From NCBI GenBank assembly GCA_948567375.1, contig OX419755.1, forward strand, positions 52,953,001-53,017,000: DNA of 64,000 bases. The letters are read 5' to 3'. Position 1 is the first letter of the stretch. The number at the start of each line of letters is the position of its first letter. This stretch comes from Lunularia cruciata (taxonomy: Eukaryota > Streptophyta > Marchantiopsida > Lunulariales > Lunulariaceae). Shown here piece after piece: positions 35,407-46,362 of the stretch. Made by a program: the position numbers and the translations under genes. Below the pieces are notes generated by a model that saw only the letters and a list, made by a program, of their open reading frames with translations, had not been told where the DNA came from and ran no database searches.

Positions 35407-36130
35407 GTTCTGGCTGGACATGAAATGATTTTGAATGTGAAAGGATGTTTATTGTGAGAATGTTGATAGGAGAGCAAATTTTGAATGAGGAATGTTTGTT
35501 GTGAAGATGTGGACATGGAATGAATTTCGAATGTAGAGGATGTACTGTTGAAAATGTAATAGTGAAGGGGAGACTGAGCAGAGTGAATGAGAGATTGGGC
35601 AGAGTAAATGAGAGACTAGACAAAGTGAATGAGAGTCTGGACAAGAGTGAACTATCAAAAAGATTTTAGAAGGTTGCTTGGCCTTGGTCTGTGATAGAAG
35701 GAGAGAGAAAACTTTTGAAAGTGCTATTGAGCATGACAGTGGCCAGATGAAAAAATGGTAGGGAGTATGCCTTGAAGGAGTGCATGGTAGAGGAGAGAAA
35801 TTTTTGCAAGAAAGCAAGGCCTTGAGAGTGTAGGGCAGAAAATGGGTTTCTTTGCAAGAGAATGAAGGACCTTGCAAGAGAGAGAAGGCTGGACAGGAAA
35901 GAAATTTTGCAGGTCTAGTAGAGCTGAGATGATGGTGTGTTTGACCTATGACTAGCGTCATGGAAGCTCCATTTTAGGAGCTCTTAGTCCATCTATATGA
36001 AAGGTTTGACTCAATAGTCTGGCCTGGTTGAGCTGAATAGAATACTAGTTGTTGTTTGTAAAAATTCCAGCCTCTCCTAGGAATTGTCAGGTCACAAAAC
36101 CATAGCTGAAACCGCGTGAGCTAGCCAGTT
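35407..36130. other. Unassigned sequence between element B and the C-family pol end
   Basis: No protein family recognised. It carries a short minisatellite (listed separately). The expected RNase H and integrase of element C (about 2 kb) are absent, so this stretch replaced or displaced them. Confidence 0.45.
35570..35653 (+). repeat. 21-bp minisatellite, four units, open as heptads
   Basis: Four consecutive 21-bp units of the type GAGACTGAGCAGAGTGAATGA. One plus-strand frame reads them as seven-residue repeats RLSRVNE, RLGRVNE, RLDKVNE, SLDKSEL, like a coiled coil. The frame is open for only about 45 codons and ends soon after at TAG, so a coding role is uncertain. Confidence 0.75.
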
Positions 36131-36199
36131 CTATGAAGGCCGAGGACAAACTAAGCACAAGCAGCCAGGTGCCCGGTGCACTCTCAAGGCCAACAAAAT

Positions 36200-36942
36200 T
36201 CCCCAACAACGGTGAAGAGAGGATTGCAAAAGTATGGTTTGCAGAGAGGCCACTTGAGAGATTGGGATCTCCAGTTACCTTGGTTGGCTATGGGCTATTG
36301 ATTCAACCGGCAAGCCTCCTTAGCACCCTTCTCTCCATACTTTCTACTCTATGGATGAGATCCAGATTTACTTGCAGCCATTAGTCAAGATGCTACTGTA
36401 GTTTTGGACTTGGATGACCCAAATGTATGGATGAACGCATGTTGTCAACTTGCAGATCTTTTGGAGAGTGATGCCGATGGCCTTTGAGAACTTGGCAATT
36501 GCTCAGCATAGAGATACTTTACGCTATGCTACCATTCGAGGAGGAGGTTAGACCCTCAATCCGTAGATTTCATCCAAGCAACTATGTATATCTATAGCAT
36601 ACAGCACCAACAACACTTGATGTTTTGATAGGCCGCACTATCTTGAGAGTGCGTGAGATTTTGCCATCTGGAGTCCTTGTGTTAGAAGGACATGATGGTG
36701 TTGTTTGGAAGGATCATGTGCGCAATTGTGCGCCATGTCACCTCTCAAACATTGATGGTACTATGGACCCAAGCTTGGCACTTGTACGTGCAGGCTTGAG
36801 TTGTATGTTATGTGGCTCTTCTAGTGGAACTGATACTATGTTAGAGTGTGATAGCTGTTTGAGAGGATGGCATATGGCATGTATGACTCCTCCTCTCATG
36901 GTGGTTCCTCAAGGACAGTGGTTATGTCCTAGATGTATTTGA
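36200..36942 (+). pseudogene. C-family gypsy pol C terminus with PHD finger
   Basis: Near 36475 the text ENLAIAQHRDTLRYATIRGG marks the integrase C-terminal region. From 36610 the frame is open: LDVLIGRTILRVREILPSG, VLEGHDGVVWKDHVRNCAP, then a PHD finger with C4HC3 spacing (CMLCGSSSGTDTMLECDSC, GWHMAC, WLCPRC). It stops at 36940-36942. The upstream part has frame breaks. PHD fingers bind histone H3 tails in other proteins, so a targeting role for the integrase is plausible. It probably belongs to the same copy as the RT at 22848-27604, with the middle lost. Confidence 0.85.
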
Positions 36943-37111
36943 CCTATAGCTAGTTCATTCTTTATATGGTATAGATTGCATATAGGCGACTAACAATGGG
37001 GCTCCATAGCACACGGCCTCCTGATCTTTGCCCATCATAAGGTATACCATATATTGGGAGTAGATGCCTATCTGGAGTTAGAGGGATCTAACCGCCAACT
37101 AGGGGGCCAAT

Positions 37112-37776
37112 TGTGGCACTTTAGAGTCTATGTATGACTTATGTGTGAGTTGTGCTTCTATAGTGTATGATGTTGACAGCAATGTATGTTGTGTAACGAT
37201 ATATATACGTACGACAACTGTCACACCATTTGTAGTGTCACATCTAGATTGCTCAGACATTGGAGTTCCAGTGATAGTAGTTAGAGTTATTTCAGCCATT
37301 TCTTAAAGACTACTTTTCAACAATTAGATTTTGTGTTTGGGGTTCTGACTTCATGGTAGGGCCCACCATCACTTTGCATCATTTTCACCATCAAGTGTGC
37401 CGTCAGTGGGACCGTTAGGGTTCAGACCTAGCTCAAGTCCAGAGGGTATACTTTTGAAGTGCAGCTCCAGAGAGCTCACTTCTCTGATGTTGAGCCTTTG
37501 AGTTCCTGGCTATGGTGGACAAAGGCCGACAAGTGTCACTTGGATTCTCTATGCTAGAGTGGGTGTGGTTTGATTGTAATCAATGCCCAACTGTTGGCAG
37601 TTGATGGAGTGATAGATCAAGCACTGATCTGAGTTGAGTTGAGTTGAGAGTGGTAAACAATCTGATTATTGTGGCACTTTAGAGTCTATGTATGACTTAT
37701 GTGTGAGTTGTGCTTCTATAGTGAATGATGTTGATAGTGATGTATGTTGTGTAGCAATGTATATACTCACAACATT
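37112..37776 (+). repeat. Pair of short direct repeats (~105-114 bp), probable short LTRs of C family
   Basis: TGTGGCACTTTAGAGTC starts at 37112 and again at 37670, and both copies run for about 105 bp before diverging. The first copy is preceded by the purine run AGGGGGCC, like a polypurine tract after C-family pol, and ends ACTGTCACA, giving TGTG...CACA ends. The 558-bp spacing would fit a 3' LTR followed by a second copy, or a TRIM-like miniature element. No target duplication was found. Confidence 0.6.
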
Positions 37777-37869
37777 GTTGAATGTCTACTCAGGAATGGA
37801 TGATCTAAACAAGTTGCCCAGATGGAATTTGTAGAACAAAATGATCAAGGAAATAAGGAATCTCAATAG

Positions 37870-39465
37870 GAGATTTTGAGCCATCTATTGGGAGCTTGAT
37901 TAGTTCTAATGGGATTGAAGGCTTCACCTATGCAAGTTTGCTTCACTTGCAAGGTACAATATCTAATTGGGAGTATAAGATTTTGGTTGATTCTAGAAGT
38001 TTAGAGAATTACATGTCTATGAAAATAGCAAAGGAATTGGGTATTCCTATCAAGCCAATGATTAGAAGTAGATTGATGATGGCGGATGGTAGAAAGTGTT
38101 CTACATTCTGTACCTCACATCTTGTTACTTTTAAGATTGGGAAGGAGTATTTGGAGTGTATGAGGTTTGTAGTGGCACCTCTACACTATGATGTCATTCT
38201 AGGACTACCTTTGCTTGAATGTCATAAGGTTCAATTTGACTGGACTTGACAACAAATTCAAGTACAACACCAAGGTAGGAATTTCCATTTAGGTTGTCTA
38301 GCACCTCTAAGTAAGACACCTAAGAATAGTCAGTCCTAATATGAGAAGTTGGTTGAGAAGGTAGCCATAGAGCATGCCTTGAAGAGAGAGAAGCCCCAAG
38401 ATGGGAAGTTTACCAAGAAGGCAACCATGGAGCAAGCTTTGAAGAGAGGTGAGTTCCTAGATGGGAAGTTTGTTAGTGAAGCAGCCATAGAGCAAGTTCT
38501 GGAGAAAGATAGGTTTTTTTTTTGCGGTGTGGATCAAGCCGATTGCACAAGGATAATCTGAGGAGAGCCAAGAGCCTCATCAAGCAAGGGTTGATCAGAT
38601 AGTTTAGGAGTTTGCGGACGTGTTTCCACATGATCTGCCGAAGGGATTACCCTCCAATCGTGGTATGCCCTTCAAGATTGAGGTATTTTTAAGGAGTACA
38701 CCAATGAGTAGACCAATCTATATGCTCTCAGCAAAGGAGTTGGAGGAGTTCTGAACAACACTTATAAAGTTTTTGGAGAAGAACTTCATACAACTTAGTA
38801 CCTCTTCTTAGGGAGCACCAGTAATATTTGTTCCAAAGAAGGATGGAGGATTTTGTTTTTGTATTGATTATCGTGGGCTCAATAAGCAAACAGTGAAGAA
38901 TGTATATCCCTTGCCTCAGATTGATGACTTGCTTGATCAATTGAGTGGAGCACAATACTTTTCTAAATTGGATCTTTGCAATGGCTATTGGCAAATCCCC
39001 ATTGATAGGAAGGATGTGCAAAAGATTGCCTTTCGCACAAGGTACGGGCATTTTGAGTGGAGAGTTCTACCTTTTGGGCTGACTAATGCTCCAATTGTCT
39101 TCATGGGTCAGATGCATTGGGTGTTGGATGGACTATTGGATTGGTACGTTGTGGTGTTCTTGGATGATATATTAATCTATAGCAAGATAGAGATAGAACA
39201 CATGAATCACGTGTGAGAAGTCCTAATGATGACTATGAAATTTTACTACAAGAAGTCAAATTGTGCCTTTTGGCAAAAGGAAATTATCTTCTTGGATCAC
39301 AAGATCTCATCAGAGGGGATCAAGATGGAAGAGGAGAAAATCAAGGCCATTACAGATTGGCCTACTCCAAAGATGCTACAGAAGTGTAGGCATTTAATGG
39401 ATTGGCCAATTTTACCAATGGTTCATTCATTATTATGCTCATGTGGTTGCACCATTGACTGACCT
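37870..39465 (+). pseudogene. Gypsy element E1: decayed protease and reverse transcriptase
   Basis: The protease region is open at 37896-38249 (FTYASLLHLQGTISNWEYKI), with the active site altered to DSRS from DSG. A Lys/Glu-rich repeat of about 19 residues, two to three times (E.ALKR.K..DGKF), follows at 38349-38500. The RT starts near 38600 (EFADVFPHDLPKGLPSNRG) and carries a TGA at 38752-38754 and a TAG near 38812. It is then open at 38893-39216 with [19 protein letters not shown] and the catalytic [12 protein letters not shown], and ends in ITDWPTPKMLQKCRHL. RNase H and integrase are missing: an LTR follows directly. Element E2 at 57161-61195 is a relative. Confidence 0.88.
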
Positions 39466-39493
39466 CTTGGCACCACCACCACTACTAACTTAG

Positions 39494-39839
39494 TGACAAG
39501 TTAGTAGGGCTAACAAAGTAAAAATTAAGACAAATTAGCCTAGAATATTCTAGAAGTATCTAGGAAGCTTCTTGGGAAACTTCTCGGCTAGCTTAGCTTG
39601 CACCTCAAGTAAGTAGCTTCTAGAAGGAAGCTTCTAGAAGGTTCAAACTAGCTTAGCTTTCATGCAAAGTAAACAACTTCTAGAAGGAAGCTTCTTGGGA
39701 AGCTTCTCAAGAGCTTTGTATGATCCCTATAAATACAAGAGCCAAAGCTCATGCTAGGCATTTGGAGTTTTCCTTCATTCAAGTGTCCGAATGTGAGCTT
39801 CCATTCTCCTATTTCTCTCCTCGGTCATGGTCTTTTACA
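39494..39839 (+). repeat. LTR of element E1
   Basis: About 346 bp from TGACAAGTTAG to GGTCTTTTACA, similar to the inverse complements of 57161-57605 and 60801-61195. The U3 part holds HSE-like arrays, then the TATA box TATAAATA at 39728-39735 and the conserved block AGCTCATGCTAGGCATTTGG. The start is approximate and no polypurine tract is seen before it, so pol is probably joined to the LTR by a deletion. Confidence 0.75.
39543..39694 (+). promoter_or_regulatory. Heat-shock-element-like arrays in the E1 LTR
   Basis: Heat shock factors bind alternating GAA and TTC triplets spaced by two bases. Seen here: GAATATTCTAGAA (39543-39555, perfect trimer), TTCTAGAA (39618-39625), TTCTAGAAGGTTC (39632-39644, perfect trimer) and TTCTAGAA (39678-39685) with further TTC triplets. 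They lie 35-190 bp upstream of the TATA box at 39728. Function is inferred from the pattern alone. Confidence 0.55.
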
Positions 39840-42119
39840 TCACCCTCTAATGGCTATACATGGTAGAAGGCATCCTTAGAAGGTTGATCATGGAGAGGGT
39901 ATCCTCTAGAGGCTGCTCATGGGAGATGGAATCTTGCAAAGGCTGAACCCATAGACCTGTGCACAAATACATTCAAATTTCATATCAACAATTAGATCAC
40001 TAATCAAGTAGAGATGTACATTAGAATTGAAGTTCACTTATTATGTATATAGAGCTTAGTTACAAAGATTACACCTCATAGATCTCAATTAGCTCCCAAC
40101 CATAAACCTCACTTGCCTTTGTGATCATATGCATGGTCATCCTCTATATCTTCCTCTATAACTACAACATTAATATCCACATGGTCATCCTCTACATCTT
40201 TCTACATTTGCAAATGGGTGGATGTAGATATCTGAGGCACTAGTGTACTCATAGATGACATTGTCCTCACCCATAATTCCACTCTGCAAGAACAAATGGG
40301 TCAAAAACTGCCCTAAAAAACTCATCTTGTACCACCCGCCATCTGATTGTCTCAATTGCTTTTGCAAGAACCATAATTTTTCCTCTATTATGGGGAGCAT
40401 AAACTTCACCCAATTGTAGTCCTCTATTGTTCCCAATAGCTTTGTGATCACATGGAAAATAAAATCCCCCTATACCACCTTGGACCGCCTGATAGGAATG
40501 ACAAGGGAACTAAGCACTTAGAAAAATGGTCTACATGATGGATAAATACACTAGCATGCAAGAAACCTTTTTGCAATGAAGTCACACATTGGAAACCACT
40601 CCTCAATCAAGCAGTAAAGAATATATACATTTTTCCTTGTTGTACCTTCTACCAATACAAATGCACCCATATGGCAACAAGTGTCAAGGTGAAAGGCCTC
40701 CCATTCACCAACCTTGTATGTGTGGATTTCTCCCCAGTCCTAGCAAACTTTGTGCACAAGTCAACCTGAAAAAAGACAAGCAGCAATCTCAAACTGCATA
40801 TTTTGTAATTCACATGAAGTCATGAACCACAAGAAAATAAAGTTCAAGCATAAGGTTATTGGAACTAGTTTAGTCACTACCATTCAGACTCCTTTATATC
40901 ATCTTCAAACATTGATCCAAACAAGGTGATCTCAAACTCATTAAGTACATAGTGAACCAAGATATACTCAATATTTATATATCTATAAAGGACAAGTTTC
41001 ATAACAATCTAGTAAGTAAGCAACAAAGAACAAAATTGCTTTGCTTGGATAGACAAATCATTCAAGAAATTGCTTTGCTCACAATAAAAGGGCTTCACTT
41101 GCAAACATATTGGTTTTGCTTAAGAATGTAGACGGTTTGAACTTGGGTTTGCTCAAAAAGACCGAGTCACTCAAGAGTGAATCCATATATGTTGGATTTC
41201 CCCCAAGAAGTCTATTGTCAAAAGATAGAGTCACTTGTGAACAAATCTAGATGTATTGGATTTGCTTGCATATTGGCTTTGCCCGTGAAATGGCTTTACT
41301 TGTATAGGTATGGGTTTAGAGTTTAATGTAGATTTGGGTTTGCTTGTTGAGGTTTGGGTTTGCTAAAAAAAGCAAGATTTAATCAGGTTAGATGCATTGG
41401 ATTTGATCAAGAAGATTCAATTAGCTCCCTTTTTTTGGCTTTGCTTGTGGAGTTTGGGATTTTATTAGGTTTTACATTGAGCAAACCCATACAAATTGCT
41501 CATTGATATATTATATGATTTAAACATACAATATATTAAAATAGGTGAGTGAGCAAACCCAACACATACAAAGTTACTTCTAAATGGGAGAAAACCTATT
41601 AAGATAATCTATTAAAAGAAATCAGAGAGTGAATCCCTTAGAAATTGCATTTCAAACCCCTAAACACATACAGAATTACTTTTAAATTAGAGCAAACCCA
41701 TATTTTATGATTTCAATAGAAAATATAATATGTACAATATATTAAAATATGTGAGTGAGCAAACCTAACACATACAAGAAACTCCTTCAACATTGCATTT
41801 CAAACCCAACACATATAGAATTTCTTTTAAACAAAAGCAAACTCATTTAGATAATCCATTAAAAGAAATCTAAGAGCACACCTTTTAAAAATTGCATTTC
41901 AAATTGACAAGCCCTTTAAAACCAATTTTTTCTTTTGTTTTTTATTACTAGGCTAGATTTTGATACAATCATCTACCAAGTGCTATGTTGAATGCCAAAC
42001 ATGTTTCTATTAATGCCTGCTGGATTCTTCTATGCTCTTGTGATAGATTTCATGTACTTCACTTGTTGAACAGGCCTTGTTGCTAGAAAAGCCTTCTTCA
42101 TCCTACCACATATATGACT
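39840..42119. other. AT-rich stretch without recognised gene
   Basis: No coding motif. Around 41100-41480 the phrase GGGTTTGCT recurs at irregular intervals, as at 12460-12730, suggesting an old dispersed repeat. Confidence 0.45.
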
Positions 42120-42450
42120 TATTGATCATATAGTTGTGCAATATAACACATGCCAAAATCCAACACAAGATATGTGTATTGCTTTTTTTTATTGTTTAAC
42201 TACACCCTCAATTCCCTGAATGGATACCAACAAGATTTCAATATCCCAATACAATGTTCATTTAAACACCTTGTTTTTAGCCTCACATCAATTGAAGCCT
42301 TTTCTTTCTTGCAAATTTGGTTGTTTGAAGGAGTGTACTAAGGGATTCATAGGCACATATCCCACATCTCCTAATAAATATTGGCTTGTATCAAATGAAA
42401 TACATGCTCCTCTAAGGTTCAAGCCCAACCAAAGCTCATCTTTTTAAACA
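42120..42450 (-). pseudogene. PIF/Harbinger-type transposase remnant (DDE_4 domain end)
   Basis: On the minus strand from 42384 downwards: YLLGDVGYVPMNPLV, then FKQPNLQERKGFN. After stops and frame changes comes ACVILHNYMINKS near 42150-42120. The GD.GYP-type motif followed by an LHN motif is the signature of the C-terminal half of DDE_4/HARBI1 nucleases. The catalytic domain is incomplete and at least three lesions are present. No terminal repeats were identified. Confidence 0.65.
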
Positions 42451-44337
42451 TGTCATATCATGATAGGAACTATGCATCACTCTACAAAACCAGATCCTTT
42501 GTCAGCCATCCAACCTCAACCCAACGCTTTCACAAATCCTTTGTCAACCATCCACACTCAATCCAAAGCTTTCACGCAGCGATGATTCTTCTTTGGTACT
42601 CCACAACTCAACCTAATTGAATCCATTAAGCACACTAAGGTCAAAATACAAATCCTTCATCATTCTTAGTTCAACACTTTCATAAAGCACACCTTTAATA
42701 CAGATTCAATCTAATCCCTTGCAAAGTGTATAATCCGGCACTTGTCATCACATATCACCTACCCATTAATTGAGTAACTCCCGTTCCAACTAAAATACAC
42801 TTCCCTGTCGAATGTTAGGCTTTTGTGAAAAGAAAAAGTGTTCCATCCACTAGACCAACACACCCAAGAAATCCCTTACATGTGAAAATAGAGGAAATTC
42901 TACTTCTCTTCATCACCCTTGGCCATTGCACTTCCTTTCCGAGAATGGACAATATAGCAATGATAACTCTCTCCATAAATTTACTTGTGGACTAATTCCC
43001 CATACATTAATTCCTCTTGCAACACAAGCTCCATTACCATTATGCCCAAAACAATCTAATGTTAATGGCACTTAGAGCCATATAAGTGTTTGGTATCGGC
43101 CAGGTTCCATCCTTCTCTTGAAGGCATCGTGCTCTTTGATCAAATTCACTAACATCACAAAAGAGGCCATATCCATCCGGACAAGCTGTTCAAAAACAAG
43201 AGGATCAAGTATTGAGAAAAACTTGTATACAAATTTCAGTATTGCGTGAACTTTGACATCTTGATTTCATGTATCTCCTCTAGTGTATAAATGTACACCA
43301 CTTGGAAAGTCTATCTAGTACACCAATATCTAGATCATCTCCATTCCCCTTCCCCTCTATCCAAATCCCAACTAGAATCTAAATCCCAAAATGAATTAGA
43401 CTATCCATCGGTTGGACATTCTTCCAAACTTTCTTGAAATTATGTTGTATGAATACGTATTAATATTTTCAACTCTTTCTTTAGCACCGTCCGAGTCCTC
43501 ATATGAGGCATTATGGATTCCATCGATACCTATGGGATACCAGCACTCACCACTCACTTGTAACCTCAAAAATTCCTATTTATTTTTGTAAATGGGATGG
43601 ATAGAATATGAAAGGATGAACTAAGGTGCAGTTGAATTGTAAAACAATTATGAAAACCCGAGACTAAGCTGCAACTAAATTGTAAGACGATTAGGTGCAG
43701 CTGAATTTTCAAACTCTAACACGCGGAGTAGAACTGAATTCCCACTAGATTGATTTAGTCGACTGGTGATTGAAATTCTCTCAATTGATGGATATGCAAT
43801 CAAGGAGCTATGCCGGAATTAATTCATTAATGATCATTAGGAATCAATGAACCTGAATTTTCATTCTGAGGTTACGACCTTGAGAGAGGGTAATCGATCT
43901 CGAATGGGGATATGGCATCGAGCAGGTGAACGGGCCTATGGGAACGAGAGGAAGTATTTCAAATTGTTGTGACCTTCTCGATATGGGTTTGACTCATTGA
44001 CATCTTTTTGTCCATTTCAAATGTGATTAATACTCTCTCCTAAAGATTTACCATACATCCGCTAATTCCGTAACATCGTGCTAGTCCAAAAAGAAGTGAC
44101 TCGTTTCTCATTTATGGCGTTTCTATGTATATGACCGGGACATGTCCCGCCTCGATCAACTACGGGAGGTCCTTAATTTTTTGTTAACGGGATCCCTCGG
44201 GCCTCCGAGAAGCTAAAACTGAAACCCTCTATTGTGGACAGTAAGGAGCTTATCTCTCCGGGAGTAAAAGTGAAAAAGTGAAACAATGAAGAAAAATTTA
44301 CCTTAATCACATCCAATTGGAAGTATGAAGTGAGGAA
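42451..44337. other. No recognised gene
   Basis: Upstream transposase remnants could reach into 42451-43100 on the minus strand, but I could not assign them. From about 43560 the sequence is less AT-rich, like the DNA around the cupin gene, with no exon motif. Confidence 0.4.
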
Positions 44338-45790
44338 AGGCGACTGCGTAGGAAAAATGAAGGATGGGAAGACCCCATCAAGCCGTACAAGGGAGAGACA
44401 AAAAAGGTAACATGGGGCTAAGCCCCAATAGAGTCAGTATGAGAAATCTGCCCTACCGCACCTAAGATATCCGAGCTATGCAAGTCGTACGGTCTACACA
44501 CAACTGGAGCATCCAAAGAAACATCACCTAATGTGATTGCTCTCCTATGGATTGCACCAGCCACTGCCCTTTGTAGAGCAATGGACACACGCTTTCTAAA
44601 GTAAGCTACAAAGTATGAGAGTGAGAGTGATATCCCCTGACGCCTAACATGATAAGCTCTCGCGCACTCCTTGACAAATGTGTCAAATGCCGTGTCCATC
44701 GCTCCATATAACTCCAAGGCTAGAGGAACTAAGAGGTGACCTCGCTGCATGCCCCTATACTTGGAGACCTTGTGACCTGTTGCTGCACTCGCCGCCCATC
44801 CAGGGGGATGGGTAATCACTCCCTCCGAAACTGTATCTCGCGTAGGATCCGTGACCACGACATCCGCTACTATCACATGATCATCTCGGACCAAGTATAA
44901 GTCTGCCCTGACACGTGTCGTCTGCAACGCATACGATCGCTCCCTCCAAGCTAAGTATCCACTCTCTCGTGCCATAGCAAACACTATGTCTCTAATGGCA
45001 TCATGTGTAGCTATCCTCTGTCCTCCAAAAGGACATCGTGTCATATGGACTGCCGCTGCATCTAGTGTAGAACCACACTCACAAGTGAGTAGTGAAGATG
45101 CAGATGGGTGGACCAAACCTAGGCGAAACCTCATCGCTGTAGAGAAAGTAGCCGGTGCGAGTCGGAAAGCCCTAATGCATGGTCGAGCTACGATCCATGA
45201 GCCTGCACCCTTGCCGGAGCAAGAGCGTAGACGTGCTCTAGTAGCCTGAGGAATGGACGAGTCAACTAAAAGAGAATGTAGCGTATGCTCACACTGTCGC
45301 TCTATCAAGGAAGACTGTAGACCTCTAGTCCAATTTGACGATAGTGAAGCAAACGATGGAGAACCCTCTCGTGCTCGTGAGGATAGACTATCTCTCATCT
45401 GCCGCAATAACACCTGGAGAGAAAAGGATACTCCCTCCACCTCTGTCACATAAGTCTCCAAAACCGGACTATCAGCAACCACAAAACGAGAGGCAAGTAG
45501 GGGTGCCGAGAGAGCACAACTATCCAAAAACGCTATAGGTTCCATCTCCTCCATAGAAAGCAAGCCAACCCAATCACATGAGATCGGTAGAGTCGTCTGT
45601 CTATGTACCAAATCCCCTGTCACACACTCAAAAGTCACTGGTCCAATAATATCACCAAAGACTCCCATAATCCTCCTATCAAATGCTCTCAGGCGTGATA
45701 GGAAGGACGGTGAGGGGGAACTGCATGGATGAGGTAGGATGGTCGACGAGCAATACTGAAAGAGAGTATACCAAATGCCACCTGCGGATC
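44338..45790 (-). mobile_element. 5'-truncated non-LTR retrotransposon with restriction-like endonuclease, copy 1
   Basis: Minus-strand insertion whose 3' end shares about 1.2 kb with the copy at 51133-52372. Similarity starts near 44338 (GGCGACTGCGTAGG) and 51133 (GGTGACTGCATAG). Only the part of the polyprotein after the RT remains; the 5' limit near 45790 is an estimate from protein similarity. Truncation at a different 5' point in each copy is what target-primed reverse transcription produces. No poly-A tail or target duplication was seen. Confidence 0.75.
44418..45668 (-). CDS. Post-RT region of a non-LTR element: CCHC motif and restriction-like endonuclease, 416 aa open frame
   Basis: I use the first ATG at 45668 (MGVFGDIIG); the open frame extends to about 45860 without an ATG. 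The N-terminal third contains WVGLLSMEEMEPIAFLDS, like the post-RT segment (GLGL..leemAPaAflaS) of non-LTR polyproteins. Further on is a cysteine-histidine motif CECGSTLDAAAVHMTRC (CX1CX9HX3C), followed by a PD-(D/E)XK-like core RADLYLVRDDHVIVADVVVT and a KYRG...LVPLALELYG segment. CCHC followed by this nuclease is the order in R2/R4/NeSL/Utopia-like elements. The nuclease nicks target DNA. The frame is entirely open, while the second copy is broken. No RT precedes it here, so by itself it could not retrotranspose. Recent insertion or retention of the nuclease are both possible. Confidence 0.72.
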   Translation of the reverse strand: MGVFGDIIGPVTFECVTGDLVHRQTTLPISCDWVGLLSMEEMEPIAFLDSCALSAPLLASRFVVADSPVLETYVTEVEGVSFSLQVLLRQMRDSLSSRAREGSPSFASLSSNWTRGLQSSLIERQCEHTLHSLLVDSSIPQATRARLRSCSGKGAGSWIVARPCIRAFRLAPATFSTAMRFRLGLVHPSASSLLTCECGSTLDAAAVHMTRCPFGGQRIATHDAIRDIVFAMARESGYLAWRERSYALQTTRVRADLYLVRDDHVIVADVVVTDPTRDTVSEGVITHPPGWAASAATGHKVSKYRGMQRGHLLVPLALELYGAMDTAFDTFVKECARAYHVRRQGISLSLSYFVAYFRKRVSIALQRAVAGAIHRRAITLGDVSLDAPVVCRPYDLHSSDILGAVGQISHTDSIGA

Positions 45791-46362
45791 TCCTAGTAAT
45801 AGAAGTTGAAGTTGAAAAATAGAGAGTATGAAGTTGAAAAACACGAGCATAAACCTCCACTTTTGGTCCTCTCTTTGAAACAAACTTGTAGAGGAGGGGT
45901 AGGACAGGTCGACTCCTTTGAAAGACTCCGCAAGGTCGTAGGATCCAAAAGAACCGGGAAGTTTTCTTAGTTTTCCACCTGGTAATATGCAGGCGACTGA
46001 CACGTTCACAACTTGAGACCAGGGAGGAACTGGAGGAGACGGGAGGATAAAATAGACCTGATCGCCCGCATCCTGTTGTGTTCTCTCCACTTGTTAATAT
46101 TCACCTCTTGCTCCTCTTCATACCCATAAAACCCGTACCCACAGTCTAAATTGCGGCAATTCTTAGGACACTTTACGGGAGCACCAGAACCTGAACACGA
46201 TCAACGACTTAGCTACGTCTGTTCCTGAAGGTAGTAAGTTTCTTGTTTGAAGAATGTTTGTGGAATAAAATATGCCGCTTTCTTTCTTTTTAATATTCTC
46301 GATCAACCTGTCCAGTGCTGTTCCAAGCCTACAAGGAGATTGCTGTGTCTATCCTGACAGGT

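Noticed and set aside
35449-35961. 170-codon minus-strand ORF
   Set aside because: Low-complexity Ser/Leu/His-rich translation opposite purine-rich repeats. No motif, and the minisatellite explains the openness.
45689-46090. 133-codon minus-strand ORF upstream of the cupin gene, considered as RT of the non-LTR element
   Set aside because: No RT motif; it runs across the inferred 5' truncation point into unrelated DNA.
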